64,000 nucleotides of DNA from Gracilaria domingensis. Lineage: Eukaryota > Rhodophyta > Florideophyceae > Gracilariales > Gracilariaceae. Both the position numbers and the translations under genes were made by a program. The first letter of the stretch is position 1, and the number at the start of each line of letters is the position of its first letter. The notes beneath the pieces are model-generated. The model did not search any database, had not been told where the DNA came from, and worked only from the letters and a program-made list of their open reading frames with translations. The stretch spans positions 18,073-82,072 of the forward strand of contig VCMS01000143.1 of the NCBI GenBank assembly GCA_022539475.1. The letters run 5' to 3'. This document shows, one piece after another, positions 8,341-18,187 of this stretch.

Positions 8341-9738
8341 TTAGCCATGATGGCTCTGGGTGAAGAACACCTCCCGAACCTCAGTCACCTTGGGGTTCCC
8401 ACCTCCACCGCAAAGGGCCAAGCTCTCCGGGCAAAGGTGCAGAGGCTGTTCTTCGACCCCATCCAGAATCATGAGACTTGCAGAATCCACCCCGACGACA
8501 TGGTCGACTTCATCCCCCTTCATGAGGCGAACCAGCAAGAACGGGCCGCGGCTGTAGGCATGGGCGATAGCGTCGAAAGTTCGCAGTCGAGCACGAGTGC
8601 GGCGCAGCCCGAGGCCGATCCCCAAACTCTCGACGAAACGCGTCGGGGAGGAGATATTGCGGAATGTAACCGGGGACTCGGACAGGCGAGAAAGAGTGTA
8701 ATTCGCAGCCGAGGTTCCCGCCATACGGTGAATTACGTTCACGAGGGATGTGACGACACAATTTCGCCCCCCGTCAGAAGTCATAAAAAGGCGGCGGGAA
8801 TTGGTCGCGAGAAAAGGGCGGGTTGCCGCGTTGAATGCCCTTGTACCAGGGCCACCGATCTCAAGTTTGCACCCAGGAAATAGGCAGGCGATCCGAACGG
8901 CACGAGAAGCAATGCCGGAATTGCGCGTGGCGCTACGAAAGCGCCTGTCGGGTAGAGTGAAGAGATCTGTATCGGTGTTGATGTTACCCACATCAAACTG
9001 TTGGCTTCTTTCGGTGCAGTGACGGATGCCAATGACAGGAAGATTGTTTGTCAACGGCTCCATGTTGAAAGTGCCTCTGTGGATGGGATAGAAATGTTCA
9101 AGACCTCCGTTACGACGTGCAGAGCCATACAACCTCCCCTTTTCGAATTCTACGTGCCCAAACTTTGTACCGTCGCCGAACATGATGCACTCCAACCTCC
9201 ATTTGGGGACGGCCTGCTGGTTGGGCGCAACATTTCTGCCGTCCATGGCGTCTTCGAAGGACAGATCCGATTCATTCGCGCTGCCCGAAGAAGAAGAAGA
9301 GGTAGATGCCAGGTCAATGACGGCTCCGGTCATTGTAACAGAGGGGTCGTGGGACTTCCTGCGCCTGCCACGGGAGGTAGGTGGACGATGCACAGCGGTC
9401 ATGACGACTTCGTCGTCAGTACCAGAACGAACCGAGGGGTCCATCATGGCGGAGCTTGAGAGATCTAGCGCGTCTTCATTAGTACCCGCGACTTCAAGAT
9501 TCGAAACGTTGGCCGAAGACTGTGAAACCTGTACCGAGGAAGAAACAGCCGGGCCAGAGCGTTGGGAAGATCTTCGGTTTTGATGAGACGAGGTAGGGCG
9601 ACCAACAGAGCGTGCGTTGTTCGGCGCAGACGATCTGTGGCCTTTGTTTCGACGGCGACGACGACGAAGACGACGGCGCAAATCCTGTAGACTGTGGTTT
9701 GCATCTACTTTTGTAGCAAAGTCCTGAGTCCCGTCCAT
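8341..9738 (-). CDS. Basic protein with C-terminal papain-fold (C39-like) peptidase-like domain
   Basis: 465 codons from an ATG at 9,736-9,738, uninterrupted. Residues 20-35 are an Arg/Lys block (RRRLRRRRRRNKGHR), a likely nuclear or nucleic-acid-binding signal, followed by a Ser-rich, probably disordered region to about 160. From about residue 317 the sequence has the layout of papain-like/C39-like peptidases: Cys327 in GGRNCVVTSLVN at a helix start, His413 in DHVVGVD preceded by GPFLLVRL, and Asp426 in SLMILDGVE. Such folds cleave peptide or ubiquitin-like bonds, or are inactive binding modules. Known: Cys-His-Asp order defines the fold. Inferred: that this is one. It could be a gene carried by a transposon. 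No neighbour shares its strand closely. Confidence 0.45.
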   Translation of the reverse strand: MDGTQDFATKVDANHSLQDLRRRLRRRRRRNKGHRSSAPNNARSVGRPTSSHQNRRSSQRSGPAVSSSVQVSQSSANVSNLEVAGTNEDALDLSSSAMMDPSVRSGTDDEVVMTAVHRPPTSRGRRRKSHDPSVTMTGAVIDLASTSSSSSGSANESDLSFEDAMDGRNVAPNQQAVPKWRLECIMFGDGTKFGHVEFEKGRLYGSARRNGGLEHFYPIHRGTFNMEPLTNNLPVIGIRHCTERSQQFDVGNINTDTDLFTLPDRRFRSATRNSGIASRAVRIACLFPGCKLEIGGPGTRAFNAATRPFLATNSRRLFMTSDGGRNCVVTSLVNVIHRMAGTSAANYTLSRLSESPVTFRNISSPTRFVESLGIGLGLRRTRARLRTFDAIAHAYSRGPFLLVRLMKGDEVDHVVGVDSASLMILDGVEEQPLHLCPESLALCGGGGNPKVTEVREVFFTQSHHG

Positions 9739-10758
9739 TGTCGGGTCCGTACAACTTCAACCACCAAGGCCTAACAACGAAAAGATAGGGCTCAACGCTT
9801 CGTTGCTCAACCTCTGGCCGCGGTGACGAAGGCTAGGCAACGACGCGAATCTCCAGAGATATCCCTTGATCTGGCCAGAGGGAACGTGGAAGCGGAACCC
9901 ACAACAGAGCGATGCAGACTTTGTGGTTGGAGAAATACGAGCCACCAGAGGAGAAGAGAACGCAGCACAACCGCGCAGAAGGCGAGCAAGGCCACGGGAG
10001 GGACGCGGCGACACGAGGAACGCGGCGAAGCAAGAGGCTCGGCACAGCGGCGAGAGCGGGTACGTGCTAGGACGGGGTGATGGTGATGGAACGGGGAAGA
10101 AAGGGGGGAAGAAAGCTGAAGGCAGAGCAAATAATCAAAGAGGTTGAACAGCGCACTGTTGCGTGCGCTGCTGCGCTGGCTTCTGTCGGGTTGCCAGCGC
10201 AGCAGCGTGACTGTTACAAATTTAAATTTTATTGGCCCGTGCCACGGTGGCACGGGCTGAGTGGGGGCGTGTCAGCCACGTGTAGTGCGCGCGGCACCAC
10301 ACGTGGCTGGGGAGCTCACTTAAGCCGCCGCCGTCGCTTCGGAGCGACGGCGACTGGAGGAAGACAACAGAAAAGCAAGAAGTAAAAAAGGGTAGCTGGC
10401 CCTAGTTTGTTGTGCAGCTTTCAACGAGCTCATGCGTGATCGCGCGCTTTGTCATTTGCAATTTGGTTCGAGCTGTGAGAAACGAGGCCGCTGTGCCCCA
10501 GACCTTGTTGACGTGTAAATCGCGACGGCGCTTCCCGTGGAGGAGGCACAGGCCACGCTGCGAAGGTATGATGCTGTGGAACGAAGGTGCACACTGGAGC
10601 TGCTGCTTGGGAAGAAATGCAGAAACGAAGTTGAATCACACAAAGTCGGTAAAGTGAGGCGATGAAAATGGCCGGATTTGCGGAAAATAGAGTTTTCCAA
10701 ATTGCTTTTTGCACTTTGCCAGACACGTTGTGTACTAGAACAGGACGTAAAAGCGCCT
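9739..10758. other. Intergenic region containing a four-hairpin array
   Basis: Separates two minus-strand genes. No convincing protein frame: the frames present overlap on both strands and have Arg-rich shadow composition. Four perfect hairpins occur between 10,166 and 10,352 and are annotated separately. The rest, including 10,353-10,758, shows nothing recognisable. Confidence 0.5.
10166..10352. repeat. Array of four perfect GC-rich hairpins
   Basis: Four separate stem-loops follow one another: 10,166-10,207 (15-bp stem), 10,235-10,257 (10-bp stem, 3-nt loop), 10,273-10,309 (11-bp stem) and 10,329-10,352 (10-bp stem closed by a TTCG-type tetraloop). Stems are exact and their sequences differ, so they did not arise by tandem duplication of one hairpin. 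Confidence 0.8.
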
Positions 10759-13413
10759 CTAGCTAGCTAGATTACATACCATGTGCATCAGGCAGGCGAC
10801 TGTTGTCACATCGATAGGCGATGTATTGGAATTTATTTTTGCAGTGCGAATCGCAAACCTTTGCTGCCATCGCCCACAGGGCTGTGGTTGGCAAAAAAAG
10901 CCGAACCGATAGCGGTGGCAGGGGTGGTCGGCCGTGCCAACGCACAGCTTGCGGCCGCGCGGGTCGGCCAGCGCCAACGCTGGCGACTGCGCCCACCACA
11001 GCGGCAGCTGCTGCGGCGCGGCGCGCAGCGACACGAAGAGCGGCGCGTCGCCGAGCGCGAGGCGCTGCGTGGCGGCGCGCGCCGCCACGCCGCACACGAG
11101 CAGCAGCCCGTCGCCGCACGCCGACGCCGCGCGCGCGCCGCCGCGCGACAGCGCCGCGCAGCGCACCCAGTTGCGGTGCGCGCCGCGGCCGCCGTCGGCG
11201 CTCAGCGCCACGCACTCCACGTTGGCGCGGTGGCCGCGCAGCGGCGCGCACGCGGCGGCGCCGCTGCGCACGGCCCACACGCGCTCCTCGTCGGCGCCGC
11301 CGGACGCAAGCCGCCGCGCGCCCGCGCTGAACGACAGCGCCAGCACGCCGCGCGCGTAATGGGCGTGCGGCGCGCGCGTGTGCGCGCGCAGCACCGCCGG
11401 CCGCACGCGCCCGCGCGCGCCGTCCCACAGCCGCGTCGCGCCGTCGCGCGACCCGTCGCGCGACCCCGTCGCGATCCACCGCCCGTCCGCGCTCACGCTC
11501 ACGCACTGAATCGGCTCCTCGGGCGCGTCCTCGCCGCCGCTGCCGCTCTCCCACGGCGACCGCCTCAGGTCCCACACCCGAACGCTTCCGTCGGCGCCCC
11601 CGGCAAGCCCGACCGAGCCGTCTTCACTCGTACCCACGTACGTCACCCTATTGCTCACGCTTCCCACTGTTATCGCCCTGCTTTCGCTCTCATGCTCCCA
11701 AACGCCATAGTCTCCACTAGATGTACCCCGCAACACCGTTTTCCCTCCCTCGGCGAACACTATGCTTGTCACCTCAGCGCCAACTGTAACAGAGCTCACG
11801 CTCACCCCGCTCTCTGCGTCCAGAACTTCAATCTTTCTATCACCCCTCCCAAATGTGATCAATTCCCCATTCTCGCAGAATGCCACGCAAGACAAAACCA
11901 TGCTCTCTCCTTCCAGCGACTCAAAGATTGCCGCTTCACCGCTTTCTAGGTCCCATTTCCAAAGCTTAGATGCAAAATAAAGCAACTCATAACCTATGCG
12001 GCAAACAACCTTCGACCCCGCCAAACTCACAGCAACGCAAAACGCATTGTGCCTTTTCCCGCTCACAAGTTCGCGAGGCGCGCCCCCGCTCTCCAGGTCC
12101 CACACCAGCACGTTGCCAACGCCTTCCTGCCCACATGCAACCCATCTCGAATCCTCACTCACACAAACACACCGAATCGTCGCTCTAGTCCCTCCAACCA
12201 CAGTCTCTACACCATTCGCAGCGTCCCACTTCTTCACATTACCATCAGCGTCCACATACACAACTATTCGCCCATCAATTGACATTGCAGCCGCTTGAAC
12301 CGCTCCCACCGCTCTTCCAAAATTGTTTCGACTAGCGTGCTTCAGGTTATACTTCACGAACTGCAGCTTATTGCCATGGTCAAACAACAGAATGATCAAC
12401 TCGTTGTCATGTTTTCGAATACACCGCACTGAGCCACTCAGTTGTACGCTTTCTAAAGCAGCGCTGCCTGCGGCTGTCAAGAACCCTTTCCTCGCCTTCA
12501 ACCACCGTCCGCCCGCATTCTCTGCGATCTGTTCCACTTCCTCCAAGAACCTTCGCGTCGTGTCACACTTCTCTGAATACGTTATCAGCCGTCCATACAA
12601 TTGGAAACATACCTCTCCTGCGTTTCGTGACACCGCATCGTAACTCAGTCTCGCCGCCAGCGTAATCACTTCCAATGACCTTTTCTTCTCTTCTTTCTTT
12701 TCAATGCCTGAACGACAGAGAGATGGTTGCCCATTAGAAAAGTCATCCTCAACAGCAAATATTCCGCTGTGCGTAAAACGCTCCATCATCCATTGAGGCT
12801 TCAATAAGAGCCAAACTAATTCCTCATCTTCCCCAGCGTCCTTGAGAAGTCTGCACAGGTTGTTGACCAGATATCCATCTTCGTCTTCCACGCTCCACCA
12901 TTCTCTTCTTCTGCATTCCTCGGTGCAATCTGCAACTGGTTCATCCGCTACAACTTGTTCATCCTGGACAACATCTTCACCACTTCTATTCGATTTACAG
13001 CAAAAAAGTTTCCTCAACTTCAACCAAATGCTTCTCCTCCCATCTTCGACCCCATCTATTCTATTTGGAGCCATCTCGGATAACCTGTCAAATTCAGCAT
13101 TTTCATCTCCAACATAATTGCTGAGCAAACGCTTGATGTACTTTGGCTTGTCATCTTTTGAATCATGTCCCAGCACATCCAAAATGTCATCATGGATACG
13201 GAGCACTTTTTGCTTCCTTCGAATCGCAACCTCCACCACAGCCACCGAGTTCAGAGCTTCCATCACTTCCACAGCTTCACTTGTTTCATTCAATGCCCAA
13301 AGCTTCTGCAGCATCGAGACAGGAACTTCCTGTTGCTTCTCCAGGACACACAATGTTCGAAGCATCTCCAGAATCGAGTATTTAAAAGGTATTCTCTTCT
13401 CTGTCTCTGATCT
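10759..13413 (-). CDS. WD40-repeat half of an NB-ARC/WD40 protein
   Basis: The frame continues directly, without shift, from the NB-ARC block across the TAG at 13,414-13,416. The first ATG here is 13,363-13,365 (868 codons to the stop). The start (FKYSILEMLRTLCVLEK) is the winged-helix segment that normally follows NB-ARC (family pattern: L-x2-LxVFxxxxxVPxxxLxxLW). About eight to nine WD-type blades follow, for example KKWDAANG, LVWDLESG, WKWDLESG, VRVWDLRR and TRLWDGARG. WD40 propellers act as sensors or scaffolds in NB-ARC switch proteins. The last third (about 10,930-11,580) switches to extremely GC-rich codons. The final about 50 residues look non-domain and may be an artificial extension. 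Confidence 0.75.
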   Translation of the reverse strand, partial: RSETEKRIPFKYSILEMLRTLCVLEKQQEVPVSMLQKLWALNETSEAVEVMEALNSVAVVEVAIRRKQKVLRIHDDILDVLGHDSKDDKPKYIKRLLSNYVGDENAEFDRLSEMAPNRIDGVEDGRRSIWLKLRKLFCCKSNRSGEDVVQDEQVVADEPVADCTEECRRREWWSVEDEDGYLVNNLCRLLKDAGEDEELVWLLLKPQWMMERFTHSGIFAVEDDFSNGQPSLCRSGIEKKEEKKRSLEVITLAARLSYDAVSRNAGEVCFQLYGRLITYSEKCDTTRRFLEEVEQIAENAGGRWLKARKGFLTAAGSAALESVQLSGSVRCIRKHDNELIILLFDHGNKLQFVKYNLKHASRNNFGRAVGAVQAAAMSIDGRIVVYVDADGNVKKWDAANGVETVVGGTRATIRCVCVSEDSRWVACGQEGVGNVLVWDLESGGAPRELVSGKRHNAFCVAVSLAGSKVVCRIGYELLYFASKLWKWDLESGEAAIFESLEGESMVLSCVAFCENGELITFGRGDRKIEVLDAESGVSVSSVTVGAEVTSIVFAEGGKTVLRGTSSGDYGVWEHESESRAITVGSVSNRVTYVGTSEDGSVGLAGGADGSVRVWDLRRSPWESGSGGEDAPEEPIQCVSVSADGRWIATGSRDGSRDGATRLWDGARGRVRPAVLRAHTRAPHAHYARGVLALSFSAGARRLASGGADEERVWAVRSGAAACAPLRGHRANVECVALSADGGRGAHRNWVRCAALSRGGARAASACGDGLLLVCGVAARAATQRLALGDAPLFVSLRAAPQQLPLWWAQSPALALADPRGRKLCVGTADHPCHRYRFGFFCQPQPCGRWQQRFAIRTAKINSNTSPIDVTTVACLMHMVCNLAS

Positions 13414-14724
13414 CTATCGACGATCTAGCACTGCCATCGACGTATCAACTACGTTCCTTATCGTGCCGTATCCGGGCCAGTGTTCCGTAACCAATAACGT
13501 CTTTTTGGTCTGTAATTCGTCATGATACAAACTCAAGGCGTCCTCTTTTGAATCGCCCTGACGCTCCAATTGCTTGACGTAATTTCGAACACCTGCACCG
13601 GTTACAGCCAGAAGTAAAGGTATTCCTGCACAAGTCAGCAGAATCTCCTCCAAGGCTTCTATATTGCTCCCATTGTGAATCAAGCACTCATCCAACTCAG
13701 CATGTTTCAGGAACATGATTCGCGATTCTTCTTCTTTTCTGGCCTCAAACGATATGAATTCGTCGGCCTTCAGAGCAAGGTCAATGTCTCTCGTTGTGTA
13801 CACAAGGCGACTTTCAGCGTTCAGCATATGTGCAAGAATGCGGAAAGTCTCCCCATCAAATCCGTTCGCCTCCCAGACATCATCAACCAGGAAAAGACAT
13901 GTGTGATTCACGAACCATTTCCTGGCCATATGAACAGCTTCCTGTAGTTTCCTCCCACGGATGTCTTTCGCAAGCTTCTGGTTACCAGTTCGTTCAACAA
14001 TATGCGCTAGCTGTCCTGTGAGTTCTTCCATTCTAGCATCCGCTCCCAGTTGCATGAACTGTACACCATCTGGAAACCTCAACCAAACATCACCCACATC
14101 GTTCAATCCCCGAAGCGCCCAGGTCTTTCCAACTCCGCCCCGCCCTGTAGCCACAACAGCCAGCACTTTGTTCTCTGATGGTCGCAGTACAGCTGCCCTT
14201 AGCTTTCCCTCAGACGTGTGTGAAGAATCGTAATTTAGTGTGAGTCGTGGTGGGTTGGGCGGGACAGTGCCATGTTTCAGAAAATTGGCTTCAGTTGAAG
14301 AAGAAGCAGCAGCGTGTATCGACTTGTTTCGTTCTCCCTCTACAACTGCAGCAAACATGGCAAACTCTTTCTCCGTACTCTCGGCATAGGAAACGATTTG
14401 AACTGCGCGCTGTACGCGACTGAACGGAGTAGCACTAACAATGTTTGGCAATAGTTGCGTACATTTGTCCTTCGCCTGCTGTAGCTTGATTCTCCAAGTG
14501 TGTAGCGTGTGTGACGAGGACTGTACTCCGCTGGATTCGTCGATCCATTTTTCAACAAGTTCGAGATGCTCTTGAAGCAGTTGGCCAACGAGCTCATACC
14601 TGTCTCGGTTGTCCGATGCCAAATCGTGGCGCCGAACGGGGGCATTGAGTTTGTTCTCCACGTAATTGAGAGCGCCCGGCAACGCGCTTGCCACGGCAGC
14701 GGCCGCGGAGACGGGATCGGCCAT
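13414..14724 (-). CDS. NB-ARC nucleotide-binding half of an NB-ARC/WD40 protein
   Basis: 436 codons from ATG at 14,722-14,724 to an in-frame TAG. A helical N-terminal domain occupies residues 1-150. The NB-ARC ATPase follows: P-loop GRGGVGKT at about 194-201, Walker B LFLVDDVWE at about 277-285, sensor TTRD at about 310-313 and the GLPL-type CAGIPLLLAV at about 365-374. NB-ARC proteins (plant NLRs, APAF1 type) are ATP/ADP switches that oligomerise in immunity or cell-death signalling; the role here is inference. The protein stops at LDRR just where the winged helix should begin, and that helix is encoded in the same frame after the TAG. The full gene would be about 1,320 codons, so the stop is either a mutation, an assembly error or a readthrough site. 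Confidence 0.8.
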   Translation of the reverse strand: MADPVSAAAAVASALPGALNYVENKLNAPVRRHDLASDNRDRYELVGQLLQEHLELVEKWIDESSGVQSSSHTLHTWRIKLQQAKDKCTQLLPNIVSATPFSRVQRAVQIVSYAESTEKEFAMFAAVVEGERNKSIHAAASSSTEANFLKHGTVPPNPPRLTLNYDSSHTSEGKLRAAVLRPSENKVLAVVATGRGGVGKTWALRGLNDVGDVWLRFPDGVQFMQLGADARMEELTGQLAHIVERTGNQKLAKDIRGRKLQEAVHMARKWFVNHTCLFLVDDVWEANGFDGETFRILAHMLNAESRLVYTTRDIDLALKADEFISFEARKEEESRIMFLKHAELDECLIHNGSNIEALEEILLTCAGIPLLLAVTGAGVRNYVKQLERQGDSKEDALSLYHDELQTKKTLLVTEHWPGYGTIRNVVDTSMAVLDRR

Positions 14725-15271
14725 GTAAAGGTTAAGATGATTTGAGTGAGCTAATTGCGATAGTGTCAGCTGTGGGACACAGTTTCAGCTGTAGCAAAGC
14801 GGTGGCATGCAGCGGGGCGCGGCGGTTGTTGCGGTTAGCGAGACGAATTCGTGTGGAAAAGCTAGAAAACGGGCGCAAAAACTTCTTAGCGGTGGCGCAT
14901 CCGACGGAGAAAGTCCGAAGAAAAATGAGTTGGTTTTGTCCAACGAGTAGAGCGAGATGCGCGAGATCACTGAGAGACACAAATCTAAGACACAAATCTG
15001 GGACATCATGCTCATGCAGGACTCAAAAAGTCAGGGAGGCGGTTTGCTTGGGCACTAAGACTGGGTGGAGAGCAGTTAGGAGGAGAGAGAGACGATTGAA
15101 TTGATCGGCCAAACCGCCTATCAGTTTGATGCCACAGGATCACGGGGTTTGCATACGGTAGGTACATAGGGGGTACAAGCAGGTTTTTTCAATTGTTATC
15201 GTATGTTTTAATTCTTAGAACATGTCATTTGTGTGACTCCGTGACATTGGAGTGTACGTGCCGAAATAATC
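14725..15271. other. Upstream region of the NB-ARC gene
   Basis: Presumed promoter side of the NB-ARC/WD40 gene. No protein gene, hairpin or recognised promoter element is visible; the frames present are short and lack family features. Confidence 0.4.
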
Positions 15272-15318
15272 AGCGCTTTGAGAAGCGCACTTCTCAAAGT
15301 AAAAGACGCAAAGCTCCT
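15272..15318 (+). repeat. Left copy of 47-bp inverted repeat with hairpin
   Basis: Contains a perfect 10-bp stem, CTTTGAGAAG, 4-nt loop, CTTCTCAAAG, then TAAAAGACGCAAAGCTCCT. The same 47 bp lies in inverted orientation at 46,214-46,260 with four mismatches, three of them in or beside the loop, one compensated by position outside the stem. Together they may bound the whole 31-kb nest of transposons. Confidence 0.75.
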
Positions 15319-16440
15319 ATAAAAATTATGCTTTGGTACGACATTATTTTTAATTAGATCATTCTATGTGAAATTAATGCCCGTCTTTCTAACTGAGTTT
15401 TGGATTTAATAGTAGACTAATGTTGTCCACAGAAAAAGCAAAAAAGTTGCTTTATATTCCCAATCTTTTTTCTTATGTTCATGTAACATAAAAGCAGGTA
15501 TATTTTAGTTTGATTGGCCAAATTGCTTCAAATATCTTTCAAAGCAAGAATAAAATATAGCATAGGAGCCTTCTGTAAAAACTCATTGTTATGATGTTTT
15601 TGAAAATTTACATAAAAAGGTTGTGACTATCAGGCCCTTATATGTGACTGACTAACTTTGGCAAATTTCTTTTAATTTTTGACTGAATGACTTCAGTACC
15701 GGTGTTAAATAAATAAGTCACATCTACACCCAGTGACCGTATTAGACATGGCCCACTCTATTTGAGATAACAAAAAATTAGCGAGGTCCATAATAAATGA
15801 TGTGGGCTACAAAAAATTTGTTACCATAATATATAGGTTACAAACGCATATAAGGTGGGTCGCATTATTTAATATAGACGCAAATAGTGTGGGTTACTTA
15901 TGACAATATGCAACCTTAAAAACAAAGGTTTTCAATCATTTAGTTGCCCAAGTGGAGTATATTGAGTTTGCAGATGATATTTGAATAAGAATCCATAAGT
16001 TTATTGACTTTGTATTGCTAAGGTCTAATAAGGGATCGGTTTTGAAGCAATGGTTGCTGTCTTAGGGTCATATGGATCTATACAAAATCTAAAATAATTG
16101 ATAAAACACAATCAACAATGTTTACGGAAACCGTATATTATAGATGTAATTGTTAAAAGTTGAAAACGAATTCGTTTAACTAGTAGAAAACGCCACTTTA
16201 GGGTGTTTCTGTAATACAACGGGTGTACTCTGTATGATACGAAGAAATAATGCGATGTCGGGTCGTGCCTGGCTGCCCTTCGCGCAAGAGGGGCAGGCTA
16301 GGTCATACCTCTTTATTTGTACTGCCCCTCAAAAGGAACTTGCAGTTGAAACAAAAAGTAGTGTGACAGATATCTAGCTTGTAGAGTCACAAGTAGCTGC
16401 AAAAGTGACAAGTTTAATATACAACAGCGTCTAGTACACA
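15319..16440. other. AT-rich gene-free region with a transposon-end relic
   Basis: No protein gene. At 15,631 the sequence CAGGCCCTTATATGTGACTG closely resembles the end of the DDE element at 18,406, so a relic or MITE of that family starts here; its other end is not clear. The remainder is AT-rich with no recognised feature. Confidence 0.45.
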
Positions 16441-17361
16441 CTACTTTGTCACATTCACCCTGTCTTTGGCTGAAGACGACCTCGTTGAAGCCTTAGTCAG
16501 AAAAGCCCAAAGCAGGTCGGAACAATTACCAAGAGTAGTTCGCGGTAGCGATGTTGCGTCATCAACAGAGTCGCCACCAAAACGCGCACGGTAGTAAACT
16601 CGCCGATTGAAACGTTTGCGCACTAGTATCTCTTGAACTTCTTGCTCGATTGCTCAATTGCTAGCAATGACGATGACCATCGGGCCCTTGTTGTCATCAT
16701 GAAAGAGGCAAAGCTTCGCAACATGAAACACACTATGTGCGCGTCGCATAGTAGATGCCATCTCGATACGATAGGTTACTGGCCCAAGTCGATCTTGACC
16801 TCAAAAAGGGCCAATGAAACGAGTTTGCCACTTCTTCGGACGTGACGAGCGGAGTGTGCGTGAGAGGTTATCAGTAAAAAGAAGAACAAGATCTCCGCGT
16901 TCAAGCTATATGTCGCGGCGATGACGGTCGGCGTAGCACTTCTGATCAGATCGCGTCTTCGCTAAATGTTCGCGTGCCAAAGTTTCCATCGTTTGACGTC
17001 GGCTTACGTAGTCGATGGCAGACTGTGCGTCATGAGAACACTGTCAAAGCAAACGCGTGAAAGATGTGTGCGGGTGTGAGCCAAGAGCGATTTGGTGGGG
17101 GGAGAGCCGAGTGCTGCTGTGTCGAGAAGAGTTGTACTCGAGCTCATGTTTGGGGCGCATAGTGTCACAGTCAGAGAATGAGGTTTAGATACAGGAGCGA
17201 AGTATAGTTGAGAGTGTACAGATGAGGTTCTCGGAATGACCATCGGTCTTGAGATGATCGGCGGGAGACGTGTTGTAACGAATGTTGAGTACCTTCGTGA
17301 ACGTTTTCCAGAACCGTGAAGCAACCTTGGGTCTCTGTCCGACACGAGGGTGTGATGCACA

Positions 17362-18187
17362 CAGGGCTCTAACCAATTATATTGCAAAATATTGCTGATA
17401 TTTTGCAATAACCAATACAGTATGAATATTGCTCTTTCCCAGCAATATATATTGCAATAATAGCGCCCTTGGTTTGCAATATGTTTACAATATCTAAAAC
17501 AGCATGCACAGAATTGCCATAGTCTTACCAGACCAGACTTACTTCTTTTGAATGACAAGAAACTTTTACTCCTAACGTGCAATGTAATTCTTTAAAAATG
17601 GAAGTGAAAAACGTAGAAAATTAGTTTAGCAGTTTTTCTTCTTCGCACGCATGTTTTTGCAATCGGGTGAAACCTCGGCCAGATCGAGCTCCGTTAATAG
17701 CTTCAGACACTAAATAAAAGTCCCAAAAACGCTCGGTTACCTTTAGAAAAATGATAGCTTCACATATTTGATGAGTCATTGACTTTCGGCTGTCAGTCAA
17801 TACATTCTTTGCAATACTCCAGAGCCTTTCTATCTCAGCAACGGATACCAAAACAAAATTGCAGATCATGTACTTCTCCTTCTCCATAGCTGTTTTCCTC
17901 TTTTTGCTTGTCTTTCAGCCATACCAATTGAACTCGCGGTTTCTGTGTTTCCAGAAGCCCCATTCCCACTAGATTGCTTGACCAAACACCCTAGCTCATA
18001 CTTTTCGGCTTCTGTAAGTTCGTTCTGCAAATGCAATAACGAGTGCAATAAAGAATTGAGCCCAATACGTATTGCAATATATATAGCATCTGCAATATGG
18101 ATTGCAATTCTCAAGTACCTTGCAATATGAAATTTTTATTGTATATTGCAATATATGGCAATGGCAATATATTGCGTTACACCCCTG
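17362..18187 (-). mobile_element. Non-autonomous hAT transposon with 8-bp target site duplication
   Basis: 826 bp. Ends are inverted: left CAGGGCTCTAAC, right GTTACACCCCTG, the CAGGG-type terminus usual for hAT. The 8-bp duplication GATGCACA occupies 17,354-17,361 and 18,188-18,195 exactly. The interior keeps part of an hAT transposase on the minus strand, including the C-terminal dimerisation block (EIERLWSIAKNVLTDSRKSM, then EAIIFLKVTERFWDFYLV), but lacks the catalytic core, so it cannot move alone. Subterminal sequence is rich in TATTGCAATAT-like repeats, possible transposase-binding sites. It lies inside the gypsy integrase relic, so it is younger than that. Confidence 0.88.
17621..18114 (-). 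pseudogene. hAT transposase C-terminal fragment
   Basis: Two overlapping frames: 18,114-17,866 (NELTEAEKYELGCLVKQSSG region) and 17,887-17,621 with the hAT dimerisation signature SVAEIERLWSIAK. In active hAT proteins this part folds with the RNase-H-like core and mediates dimer formation. Here the core is missing and the two parts are in different frames, so it is a remnant. Confidence 0.65.

Noticed and set aside
8347-8883. 178-codon plus-strand frame
   Set aside because: Antisense shadow of the C39-like gene, which has better motif content and an ATG-led, longer frame.
10783-11949. 388-codon plus-strand frame, and a 267-codon minus frame at 10,772-11,575
   Set aside because: Both are shadows of the very GC-rich WD40 coding region, consisting of Arg/Ala-rich low-complexity sequence without domains.
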